From assembly GCA_905182715.1 (NCBI GenBank), contig CAJJCP010000014.1, positions 17,408 to 81,407 on the forward strand: a DNA stretch of 64,000 nt. Direction: 5' to 3'. The notes beneath the pieces are model-generated. The model was not told the origin of the DNA. It searched no databases and was given only the letters and a program-made list of their open reading frames with translations. Origin of the DNA: an uncultured Candidatus Poseidoniales archaeon. GTDB taxonomy: Archaea > Thermoplasmatota > Poseidoniia > Poseidoniales > Poseidoniaceae. This document shows, piece by piece, positions 17,858 to 28,200 of the stretch. Position 1 is the stretch's first letter. Each line of letters starts with the position of its first letter. A program made the position numbers and the translations under genes.

Positions 17858-19846
17858 ATGAGGGACAACTGGCCGCCAGCAAAAATCGCCCTCAACCCTG
17901 AAAAAAGGGTTCTCTTTCTTACTAAAGACCTCGAACTCATCAAGCAGCAACTGTATAATGGGCTCGATTTGAAAATGGAAGATTTATCTGTTGAGGATTT
18001 ACTTGATGACATCAATACAGATGTCATGACGCCGGCATGGGTTTGCTTTGACCACGATCCTGCCGAGATTGCAAAGAATGCATATGCGGGCCTAATGCAT
18101 AACGGATTGAGAGTGTTTAATGAAAATGCACTCAAGAATGGGAACTTCGAGGTTATTGTTTCCGGGCAACGGAAAGGAACCGGCTCTTCACGGGAAACCG
18201 CCCCGCAGTGCGAACGTTGGGCTGGAATTAATATCGTCATAGCTGCATCTTTTGCCCCGATTCATGCACAGAACAACATCAACCTTGGACAAATTATGGG
18301 CGACCATTCAATGCTTGAACGGTTGCAAAAAGGCGAAAACATTGCTCTTGAAGAATTCACTTCCCGCTACGATAAAGTCACCCAAATTATTCTCGAGAAG
18401 GGTGGTTTGTTTGCATTTGCTAAATCACTCAAGAATGGAGAAATCGAACTTCCACCCTTAGATACTCCTCCTCGGCCAATGACCATGGCTGAGAAAATTA
18501 TCGCTCGGAACCTCGTAGGGCAAGTAGAAGGTCAGTGTGTCAAACCAAATGACCCCGTTATTGCTCAAGTCCAAGGCGGGTATTCGCATGAATTCACCAC
18601 TGCTCAAGTTCATACATTCCTCCAGAACGAGTATGGTGAAGATTACACGCTACCAAACCCAAGTAAATTTGCGGTTTTCGAAGACCATCTGCTGTATGCT
18701 CATCACAACCCTAAATTTGTCCCACACATGGATAAAATTCAAACTCTTCGAGACCTCCAAGTTGAGTTTCAGAAACATACCTTAGTTCGCGATTACTCTG
18801 CAAAAGATGGCGTCTCGCCTGGAATTTGCCATCAAGTCGCCAGAGAAGAATTCATTGAAGTGGGCGATTTCATTCAAGCCACAGATTCGCATACCTGTAT
18901 GGGTGGCGCATCAAACGCACTCACTTGGGGCGTTGGGGCGACTGAATACGCAAATCTCATCAGCGCTGGATTCACTTCGATCAAGGTTCCCGAATCGATT
19001 CGTTTCGATTTAGTCGGCACACTCGTACCAGGTTGTACTGCTAAAGACGTCATCCTCTACATCTTAGCCGACCACGCTCGTGAAGAATTAACGCTCAATA
19101 GGAGCATGGAGTTTGGCGGAGAAGGATTAGCCAGCCTCTCTATTGATGAACGCGCTACACTCTGTAACATGGCAACAGAGTGCTCAGGCCGAACTGGCAT
19201 TTGTGAAGCCGATGATTTATTGTTTGAATGGATGATAAAATCTCAGCCCCATTTAGATTTAGAAACTCAGAAGAGCCGAGCTGTTCATGCTGATGAAGGA
19301 GCCCAATACCACGGTGGGGTTCACGTCATCAACATGTCAGAGATACAACCCATGGTAGCCCATCCCGGCAACCCTGACGAAGGGATTCCGAGTGACCCAA
19401 CCAACGGCGCAAACATTGCCGATATTGGCGATGTTTCAATCGATATTGCCTATGGAGGCTCGTGTACCGCCGGTAAAGCAGACGATGTTGCCTACTATGC
19501 TCAAGTGTGCCAGGCTGCTGAAAATGCCGGCCTTGTTGTCAAAGAAGGCGTGGACTTTTACATCCAATATGGGTCTGGTATCGTGAAAGATTTGGCTGTG
19601 AGCGAGGGATGGCATGATTTGTTCGGACGGGTCGGTGTCAAACTCATCGACCCCGGCTGTGGCGCTTGCATTGGTGCAGGGCCCGGCGTTTCGATCACCC
19701 CTGAACAAGTGACTGTATCGGCAATTAATCGAAACTTCCAAGGGCGCTCAGGACCTGGAAAACTCTACCTCGCCAGCCCGTTAACTGTGGCTGCTTCTGC
19801 TTTCATGGGCACCATCACTTCATGGCATGAAGAATTGTTTAACTGA
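17858..19846 (+). CDS. Aconitase/3-isopropylmalate dehydratase-family enzyme; small (swivel) domain fused N-terminal to the large catalytic domain
   Basis: N-terminal NGNFEVIVSGQRKGTGSSRETAPQCERWAGINIVIA (LeuD-like), then TMAEKIIARNL...ATDSHTCMGGASNALTWGVGATEYA...CTAGKADD...DPGCGACIGAGPGV (LeuC-like). Confidence 0.9.
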   Translation: MRDNWPPAKIALNPEKRVLFLTKDLELIKQQLYNGLDLKMEDLSVEDLLDDINTDVMTPAWVCFDHDPAEIAKNAYAGLMHNGLRVFNENALKNGNFEVIVSGQRKGTGSSRETAPQCERWAGINIVIAASFAPIHAQNNINLGQIMGDHSMLERLQKGENIALEEFTSRYDKVTQIILEKGGLFAFAKSLKNGEIELPPLDTPPRPMTMAEKIIARNLVGQVEGQCVKPNDPVIAQVQGGYSHEFTTAQVHTFLQNEYGEDYTLPNPSKFAVFEDHLLYAHHNPKFVPHMDKIQTLRDLQVEFQKHTLVRDYSAKDGVSPGICHQVAREEFIEVGDFIQATDSHTCMGGASNALTWGVGATEYANLISAGFTSIKVPESIRFDLVGTLVPGCTAKDVILYILADHAREELTLNRSMEFGGEGLASLSIDERATLCNMATECSGRTGICEADDLLFEWMIKSQPHLDLETQKSRAVHADEGAQYHGGVHVINMSEIQPMVAHPGNPDEGIPSDPTNGANIADIGDVSIDIAYGGSCTAGKADDVAYYAQVCQAAENAGLVVKEGVDFYIQYGSGIVKDLAVSEGWHDLFGRVGVKLIDPGCGACIGAGPGVSITPEQVTVSAINRNFQGRSGPGKLYLASPLTVAASAFMGTITSWHEELFN

Positions 19847-19989
19847 TTTGGAAGGGCTCAAAGTCCTGAAAAAGGAAGTTCGTTGATGATCTTCAGTCTT
19901 AGACATTAAAAACCGTCGGTCGGCAAGGTTGCTTACCACAAAGGCCCGATGTCATTGGGACAAAGGAGGACCTGTGTTGGAGGAATACC

Positions 19990-22095
19990 ATGACTGGCAT
20001 CGCACAAAAACTCGCATCAAATCAAAAGCAGGTTGCAATTTCTGAGTTTTTTGAAAAGAATAAGCATTTTCTTGGGTTTGATTCGTTAGCCCGTTCGCTC
20101 ATCACGGCAGTTAAGGAGGCTGTTGACAATGCATTGGATGCATGTGAAGAGGCCCGTATTTTACCAACCATCCGAATCCAAATCACCAAAGTCGATGCAC
20201 AGAAGGACATCGTCCGAATGGTTGTTGAAGATAACGGCCCCGGTATACCTCAGAAGAGTATTGAGAAAGTCTTCGGGCAACTCCTCTTCGGTTCGCGCTT
20301 TCACGCCATTCGACAATCCCGTGGCCAGCAAGGAATTGGAATTACTGGCGTAGTCATGTATTGTCAATTAACCACGGGGCGAACAACCCATGTCCGTTCA
20401 AAAATTGCCACAGAACCAACTGCTGCTTTTGTCGATATTGGACTTGATACTCGGAAAAATAAAGCAACAAAGGCAAATGCTGGCCGCGAAATTTGGTATA
20501 ACGAAGATGGATCTGGAAAAGAACACGGTACTGAAGTAACTGCTGAAATGAAGGCGAAGTACCAGAAAGGACGCCAGAGTGTTTGGCAATATCTTCGAAT
20601 GACCAGTATCGTCAACCCGCACGCTGAAATCATTTTTATCGACCCTGATGGGGAAAAACATCATTGGACTCGAGTCACTGAAAGGCTACCAACAAAAGTC
20701 GAAAGTATCAAACCGCACCCTCATGGCATTGAATTGGGCCAATTACAACGAATGATTGCTGAGTCAAACGACTTGAATTTGAACCATTTCTTACTGAATA
20801 ATTTCTCCGGAGTTACAAATCGCGCTCGTAAAGAATTGTGTGAGGCTGCAGATATTCCGGGAACAAGGAAAATGAAGACCGTCAAAGGCGATGATATCCG
20901 CCATCTGTTAGAGGCCTTCCAAGGAGAACGATTATTCAACGGATTACCCGTCAAATTACTCAAGCCTCCAACAAATTGTTTGTCGCCAATTGAAGAATTG
21001 CTTATCAAAAAGGGGCTTTCAAAAACCATTGACTCCCGTTTCGTATCAACGCTCACTCGAGTTCCAAGTGTGACGCAGGGAAACCCTTTCCAGATTGAAG
21101 TTGGATTGATTTTCGGAGGCGATATGGCCGCAGATAAGCCGGTTGAAATTCTTCGGTTTGCAAACCGTGTTCCACTGATGTACCAACAGGGTGGTTGCCT
21201 ACTTACCAAGGCCATCGAGAGCGTTGATTGGCGCCAATATGGATTAGATCAAGCTGGTGGAAGAGGTGTGCCCAAAGGACCGGCGGCGGTTCTCGTTCAC
21301 CTTGCCAGTACAAATGTTCAATTTACTTCTGAAGCAAAGGAGGCTCTTGCCGACAATGCGGAAGTCATGGAAGAAGGGAGAAAGGCAATGCTCGAAATGG
21401 GGCGAGGCTTGCGAAAGCATCTCGAAAAGAAAAAGAAAATGGCGAAGACCAAGGAAAAGTTCGAACTCATCAATGATATTTTACCTGCTATCGCAAAGAA
21501 ATCTGCTGAAATTCTTGAACGCCCAGTGCCAGAACTCTCTGGCTCAATCACCAAGATCATGTCGGCGGTTATTTCTGAAACTACAACTGAATGGAATAAG
21601 CAGACGAAACAAACCGACGTTGAAATTGTATTGTTCAATTACACAAGCAGGGTGCGTGCCTACACCATACTTGCAACCTGGCCGGAAAAGTCGGGGGCGA
21701 AGATGGAGAATAATGAAACCGGGGGGCGCAAGGAAGCACTCGGTGTATGGGCTTGGAAACTCGAATCATTACAACCAGGTGAGAGGAAATCAATTGCCTA
21801 CAGCCTTAGCGGATTAGAACGCGGAGATTGGACGGAGACTGAAGTCTTGTTCCGTGGCTCTCAAGATGTGATTGGAGCAACAAAGATGGATGAGAAATTC
21901 CTTCAAGAAATTCGTCGTCAAGAACAAATCATGGACGAAAGTGGTGTTGATTCTCCGGAAGATGAGGGTGAAGAGGATGAGCCTCAAAATGAACCTGAAA
22001 AGAAAGAAGTTGCAGAAGTGCCTGCTGAAGAAACCGTTGAGCCGGCTATCGCTCCGCCGGAAGGACAACGCACCCTCTTTGGAGGTGATGTCTGA
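19990..22095 (+). CDS. top6B: DNA topoisomerase VI subunit B
   Basis: GHKL motifs LITAVKEAVDNALDACEEA, VEDNGPGIP, GQQGIGITGVVMY. Confidence 0.96.
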   Translation: MTGIAQKLASNQKQVAISEFFEKNKHFLGFDSLARSLITAVKEAVDNALDACEEARILPTIRIQITKVDAQKDIVRMVVEDNGPGIPQKSIEKVFGQLLFGSRFHAIRQSRGQQGIGITGVVMYCQLTTGRTTHVRSKIATEPTAAFVDIGLDTRKNKATKANAGREIWYNEDGSGKEHGTEVTAEMKAKYQKGRQSVWQYLRMTSIVNPHAEIIFIDPDGEKHHWTRVTERLPTKVESIKPHPHGIELGQLQRMIAESNDLNLNHFLLNNFSGVTNRARKELCEAADIPGTRKMKTVKGDDIRHLLEAFQGERLFNGLPVKLLKPPTNCLSPIEELLIKKGLSKTIDSRFVSTLTRVPSVTQGNPFQIEVGLIFGGDMAADKPVEILRFANRVPLMYQQGGCLLTKAIESVDWRQYGLDQAGGRGVPKGPAAVLVHLASTNVQFTSEAKEALADNAEVMEEGRKAMLEMGRGLRKHLEKKKKMAKTKEKFELINDILPAIAKKSAEILERPVPELSGSITKIMSAVISETTTEWNKQTKQTDVEIVLFNYTSRVRAYTILATWPEKSGAKMENNETGGRKEALGVWAWKLESLQPGERKSIAYSLSGLERGDWTETEVLFRGSQDVIGATKMDEKFLQEIRRQEQIMDESGVDSPEDEGEEDEPQNEPEKKEVAEVPAEETVEPAIAPPEGQRTLFGGDV

Positions 22096-23192
22096 TGTCT
22101 CGAACACGCACCGCAGAAGAAACAAAAACTGCAATGCATAAAGTCGTTGCAGAAATGTATGATCGAATCGTCAAAGGTGAACCGCCTACGATGACTCTAC
22201 CTGTTCGGACAAAAACCAACATCGGTTTTGATAAGAAACTCGGCGTATACAAGTACGGTAAAAAGCAATCAGTGCGCGATGCAACCAGCCTTGGTTCAGC
22301 CAAACAACTCCTTCGAACGTTACACGTCGTTGAATTCATCGAAGAAATGTTAGATGCTGGAAAATCTTCAACCTTGAGAGAAATGTACTATATTTCCGAA
22401 GGATGGGGAATGGGTAAATTCGGAAGCCAAAATGATTCCAATAACTTGGCTGAAGATTTGGAAATTGTAACAAAGTGTTTGCGTGAAGATTTCAAATTGC
22501 GTCCTGAAGAAGACGGTGCTCGTATGATTGGAAATTTGACTCTGCGTGAACGGAACCGACGCGGCGAATGGATGCGAATCAATGCGCGAGATGACGTTGG
22601 CGATTCAGGATACGGCGTACCGTATAACGTGGAATTAGAGAAGATTGAACTGCTTGAGCATGATATTGATTTCATCATGGCCATAGAGACTGGTGGTATG
22701 TTTGACCGTTTGATTGAGAATGGATTTGATGAGCAGTACCGTTGTGGATTATTGCACCTCAAAGGCCAACCTGCTCGTTCGACCCGACGAATCATGAAAC
22801 GAATGAGTGAAGAATGGGATTTGCCCGTTGTTGTCTTCCTTGACGGCGATCCGTGGTCCTTCCGTATCTTTGCATCAATCGCTTATGGTGCTATTAAAAC
22901 TGCACACATTTCCGAATATTTGGCAACACCATCAGCGACCTATCTCGGTATTACTGCGGACGATATTGTCGCATACGAATTACCAAGCGACGATTTGTCG
23001 AAGAAGGATGTAGAAGCATTGAATGCTGAACTCACCGACCCGAGATTTGCCGATAGTTGGTGGCAAGAACAAATCAACATGATGCTCGAACTTGGCAAGA
23101 AAGCTGAACAACAATCCTTGGCAAAGTATGGTTTAGATTTCGTAACTGAAACCTACTTACCGGAAAAATTAGCCGAATTAGGATTGGCTTGA
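22095..23192 (+). CDS. top6A: DNA topoisomerase VI subunit A (Spo11-like)
   Basis: REMYYISEGW catalytic Tyr region, TOPRIM-like VVVFLDGDPWSFRIFASIAYGA; start overlaps the top6B stop. Confidence 0.96.
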   Translation: MSRTRTAEETKTAMHKVVAEMYDRIVKGEPPTMTLPVRTKTNIGFDKKLGVYKYGKKQSVRDATSLGSAKQLLRTLHVVEFIEEMLDAGKSSTLREMYYISEGWGMGKFGSQNDSNNLAEDLEIVTKCLREDFKLRPEEDGARMIGNLTLRERNRRGEWMRINARDDVGDSGYGVPYNVELEKIELLEHDIDFIMAIETGGMFDRLIENGFDEQYRCGLLHLKGQPARSTRRIMKRMSEEWDLPVVVFLDGDPWSFRIFASIAYGAIKTAHISEYLATPSATYLGITADDIVAYELPSDDLSKKDVEALNAELTDPRFADSWWQEQINMMLELGKKAEQQSLAKYGLDFVTETYLPEKLAELGLA

Positions 23193-23234
23193 CACGCGCA
23201 AGGATTCATTGAGGAAGAAGGCTGAGGATAGACC

Positions 23235-24266
23235 ATGGCAGAGGGGGCATCACAAAAGTCTCCTTGGGCTTCACGCTTGGCAATTTTAGGCGCTCTTTTC
23301 CTTGTGATTGGTGCAATTCTTGTGTCTGCACAGAAAGAAACAATCGATTCGGTGTACGACCCTCGTCAAATATCGGTCACGGAAATTGTAGGAGAGGGTT
23401 CAGTAACCTTTGAAGTTGAACAGAAAGGGTGTTACATGGCAATAGTCATGAAAGGTGAGTCCGACATGGATGTTACATTAACTCCAATTGATGGTTCTGC
23501 TGCTGCATCTGAAGACCTTTCACCAAAATCATGTTTTTCGGATTGGGCTCCAATGGCTTCTGATGGGGAAGTTTTTGAAATTCATGAAGAATGGATTGCT
23601 GGGGCAAATGGCGAAATGCTTGCCCAAAGTACATGTAATGAAGGATGTGAAGGACAAACCGTTTGGATAGTCCATGTTGATAATTGGGCATTAGAACTTC
23701 TCAATTCGACTGGCCTGGTATTTGGATTTGCCATCTGTTGCTTGGGTTTTCTTTTCCTCCCTGTTGCTGGTATTCTGGCGTACTCTGCCCGGAGCAATAC
23801 GATTCATGGTACCGTAAGGGTAATTGATGGAGATGAAGGGTTGCTTCAATCATTTGGAAGTCAAGAAGAAATGTTGGAGGCATTACACGATGTAAACAGC
23901 CCGATATACATGGGCTCTGAGAAAGAAGATGTTGGAGAAATCTCGGGAAGTGATGATGGGTTTGTTGATGGTTCCAAGGATGTTATGCAAGGAACTCTCA
24001 TGACAACTGAACAAGTCTACGCGTTCATGAGAGGAGATGCGCCCGAAGAAGTTCACAAAGTCAGTGATCCTTTTGCCGATTCCCCGGCACCCGTCACAAA
24101 AGCAGTCGAACGCCCTGTTGCAAACATTACTGAGATTTCAGACTGGGACGCCGGAGGGGCGAACGAGAGTCTCAAATCGTCAACCCCTTCACCTCAGCCA
24201 AAGCAAAAAGAAAGCAAAGCCAAAGAGACTGATTCGAACGGTTGGTCTGCCTGGGATGACTTGTGA
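23235..24266 (+). CDS. Membrane protein with two TM helices
   Basis: 343 aa, TM at N-terminus and mid-protein, acidic C-terminal tail. Confidence 0.55.
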   Translation: MAEGASQKSPWASRLAILGALFLVIGAILVSAQKETIDSVYDPRQISVTEIVGEGSVTFEVEQKGCYMAIVMKGESDMDVTLTPIDGSAAASEDLSPKSCFSDWAPMASDGEVFEIHEEWIAGANGEMLAQSTCNEGCEGQTVWIVHVDNWALELLNSTGLVFGFAICCLGFLFLPVAGILAYSARSNTIHGTVRVIDGDEGLLQSFGSQEEMLEALHDVNSPIYMGSEKEDVGEISGSDDGFVDGSKDVMQGTLMTTEQVYAFMRGDAPEEVHKVSDPFADSPAPVTKAVERPVANITEISDWDAGGANESLKSSTPSPQPKQKESKAKETDSNGWSAWDDL

Positions 24267-24391
24267 AGACTTGACCGTATTGTATCACTTCCAAGTCACG
24301 GTACATTGATTTCTTACGCGATTTAACTCTCAGCGATTATTCTTCGAACACCGCTGGAAAGAACGATTCGAAACATTGACTCTACCTCTTT

Positions 24392-25222
24392 GTGAGGTGT
24401 GAGACGCTTATTTTGAGCGACGGATTCAAAGAGTGCTTGTGTCTAGGTAACTCCGAGTTGACCAGTGTGGAAGATATTGACACCGCCCTAACCCTGCTTC
24501 AAAACAAGCTACGTCGGCAGATTCTCGAACGCTTGGTTCGTGAACCGCACTACCCTATGCAACTTGCTGATTTACTCAATGTGAGTCAACAAGCAATTGT
24601 CAAACATTTACGTGAATTAGAACGTGGAAATTTTGTGACCAAGATGAAAGTAGCGAGTGAGAAAGGTGGACCTCCTCGGACTATTTACAGCGTTCAACAG
24701 TCAATTTCTCTGCGTATAGACCTCGGGCCAGACTTGTTCCTTTGTGAACAACGTAGCCTACCAGCGGGAGGGCCAATGCGATTATCCAACCGTTTGCCAA
24801 ACACGACTGAGCATGTGGTCAAATCAGTCAGCGGACGCAAGAAAATCTCAGTTGGTGAGGGAATGGCCCATATTCAACACCTTAACGGCGTACTCGAAGG
24901 AATCGATGCTCAAAGAGATGCAGTTATTGCTTTACATCAGCATATCCGGAATCGCATATCGGCTGGAGTTGATGCCGACTTTGATCATTATCAACAACGT
25001 ACCATGGTCCACAGCATTATCGAGGCTCCAGAACGGAAGTTGGATCTCAGCAATTTACGTAGAGAATTACAACTTGGACAAACCGAAATGGCCACCTTGC
25101 TCGAGGAGGTCCGTAACAGGCTTGAACGCCAGTTATCAGACCGTGCCGGGCATGTCATCGCTGTTCCAAACAACTCGGACCTCCGATTCTGGCTTGGCTC
25201 ACTCCCTCGGAAGAAGGACTGA
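24392..25222 (+). CDS. ArsR-like winged-helix transcriptional regulator
   Basis: LLQNKLRRQILERLVREPHYPMQLADLLNVSQQAIVKHLRELERGNFVTKMKVASEKGGPPRTIYSV. Confidence 0.8.
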   Translation: MRCETLILSDGFKECLCLGNSELTSVEDIDTALTLLQNKLRRQILERLVREPHYPMQLADLLNVSQQAIVKHLRELERGNFVTKMKVASEKGGPPRTIYSVQQSISLRIDLGPDLFLCEQRSLPAGGPMRLSNRLPNTTEHVVKSVSGRKKISVGEGMAHIQHLNGVLEGIDAQRDAVIALHQHIRNRISAGVDADFDHYQQRTMVHSIIEAPERKLDLSNLRRELQLGQTEMATLLEEVRNRLERQLSDRAGHVIAVPNNSDLRFWLGSLPRKKD

Positions 25223-25234
25223 GGCTCTACCGAA

Positions 25235-28200
25235 TCAGGAATCGTTACCGGCCAAGACCGATACAAGAGATGATTGCTCAGCCTTTCGGTCCAAGACATC
25301 TTGTCGTCGTCCGCGTCCAACGAGGTAAACCACGCCGAACAAGGCGAGGGTCAACAGAATAACTGCAAATGGAAGGGCCGTTTTACCGACGACTTCGCCT
25401 GCAACGTCCAAAATACCGCCGCTCGATTCCAATTCATTGACAACTCGCTTGATGTTATCACTTTCTTGTGTCTCCACGATTGAATTCGAAGGATCAACAA
25501 CGACATAGACACCATGGCTACCTGCAGATACAGGATAGAGGAGAACCAATTCGATTTCCTTGTAATCTTCAGTATCATCAGGTGCAAGAAGAGCTCCAAT
25601 GACTTGGCGCATGACAATATTTTCATCATCGCATCCGTTCTTCTTGATTTCATTAAGCGTATCAATATCAGAATTTGGATACTCGCACAAGACAATTTCA
25701 ATATCAGTTGCATGTGTGTTTCCGTTGTTTTGTAGAACAACTCGTATTGGGATAGTTGTATCAACATCACCTGTGAAGTCAGATGCTGTTACTTCTGAAA
25801 TAACCAAGTTTGGAGCGCGCAGTCGAAGTGTGACGACGAACTCATTACTATCGAGGTTCTCAGCAGCCCAAGATGGTGAGTCATCATGGTCGCCGCCGTC
25901 AAGCATGTTGCCCATCTTTGAAACGACCTTGAGGCCAATGCTACGGGTATCGAGTTTTGCTGACGGTGCAATCTTCACAATAGCAACAACAGGATAAGTC
26001 GTGTAAGGATCCATCATTGGCATGAAATACCGGTCATCGGATTCGAGGTAAACACAACGGTCGTTCAAATCCGCAAAGACTGTTGCAGGGTCGATTGAGG
26101 CGTCTTCGTCTCCAGTGACTGTGGCGATTGAGGCAACCGTTTCACATTCTTCTTCGGTTGTCAAATCTGTTCCAATTTGCTTTACCAAGCGCCATTCAAC
26201 AGACCAGCCGTCAAGTGCGCCCATTCCGGGCAACTCGTTCCAAATCAATGCTTCACCGTCACGGTTAGCAGTGTGGTTGTTGAGAGTTGGCCAATCAGGA
26301 ACGTTTCCATTATTGGTGATGTTCAATTCAAAACGAACAATGCGCCCTGGAGCTGATGTCTTAATGGCATTGTCCACAGTTGAATCCATGCTAATTTGCA
26401 TGTCATAGAATTCCTGTACGTAGACCGGAATGGTCTGTGTATAGCGTAGTCGTGTAAGACGGCCACTTGCATCAGGGTATGATTCTTCAGAGAAGGTCTG
26501 GAAGACTACCATGTACACACCTGCTTCAACTTGATCTGGTACATTCATGTCAATTTCGAAGATTTGGTCTGTATCTCGGGACAGTTCCTTGAGAGTTTCA
26601 CGAGGAACTTGGATGTCCCAGATGACGTCAACGCCTGCTGGGTCTGTTACTCGAGCGAGTCGGTAATCGAAACGGTCTGGCCCGTTACCAAGGTTCATGA
26701 CCGTGGTTGTGAGACTGACTTGTTGACCTGGGTTCACTGGTAGGACTTCTTGTCCGTTGAGCGTCATCATATCTTCGTCGGCGATGTCTGCACTTGCAAC
26801 CAAGGAGTAAACATGGTTAACATTGGTTGAAAGAATCTTAGAAGCCGAAATTCGAGGATATCCGTCAAGATACGCTTTGAGAATCACAGCAGGTCCAAGG
26901 CCAGCAGAAGCGCCCGTTGGAGCACAAACTTCTACGCCAACTTCGTAGGTGACATATTCAGCACCAGGTGGGAGTGTCCAGGCTCTTGGCTCACTCATAT
27001 CAACTGAATTGCCACCAGGAGCATTGGCAAAGTCAAGGGTCAAAACCCAGTTATCAACTCTCCATGCATCCATCGAAATCGTATCTGGCTTCACATCAGG
27101 TGCACCTGGCGTGACAAAGACCAAATTTCCAGAATCGAAATTCTTGGTGACATCAATTGGGTAGGTCACACATTCTCCAGGATCAACGTATTCACTGGTA
27201 TCAAAGATTTCCATAACGATGTTTCCGGTCGAACGAATGGATACGAATACACCGAGTTCGAGAACATCGTAGGTTCCCTTTTCGATTGACTTGATCGGTT
27301 CGCCTTCAGACCAACCTTTGAGATAAATCACAAACGCACCTGGGTCTTCAGATGTAGGGACGAGAACTTCCAGATTCTTCGTCACTGATTGTCCAGGGTC
27401 TAATTCGACACTGGTTGGGAAGTTAACAGCCCAGTTAAACGGCAAGAGCCATTCTTGTTGGCCTTCCAAGGTGTAAGGGTCCCAGAAGATAAAGCGGTCA
27501 TTGACGTTCCCTGTGTTAGTAATAGTAATTGAGAAAATCGCTGTCTGTCCTTGTTCAACATCCGCCATACTGTGCGAAGTATCGAGGTTTATTCCGTGCA
27601 CTACGTCCATGAGCGTACGCGTGATAATATCGGATTGAATCGCTGGGTCTTTGTATGATTTCGCAGTCACAGAAATATCTGCAATTTGGTCGGCATCAGC
27701 TTGGTAAACTGATGGAGCACGAATACGCATGTAGAACCGAATGTCTTCTCCACCTTCGAGGAAGATCGCCGTATCTGGCATGATGGTCGTGTGGTTATCA
27801 GCAAAGAACAAGGTCGCTGTCCAATTTTGAGGAACTCCAGAGATATTGAGTCCAAATGTATCTGCGACGAGGTCTTTTGGACCAGGTGTCGAATTGTTCA
27901 TCGTCATGTTGTAGATAGTTTGTTCTCCAGGTTCAATAACGTGGTAGAATGTTTCTCCATCTTGGAATTCAACATCGACTTGCCCAGTAAGAACGTGTGA
28001 GTAACAGATCGTAAAGCGATTGTTATTGGCTTCCTCACTGCACTTATTGGTATCGGACCAAGCAATATGCGCACCGCTGCCCAAATCATTCGAGAATGCT
28101 GGAGGCATTCCGAGACTCGGTTGGCTGCCTGAATTTGGACCAAGTTTGTTACTTGCCCACGAAGTGACTGCAACTGCGTCCCAAGGGTCCAATGCAGTAA

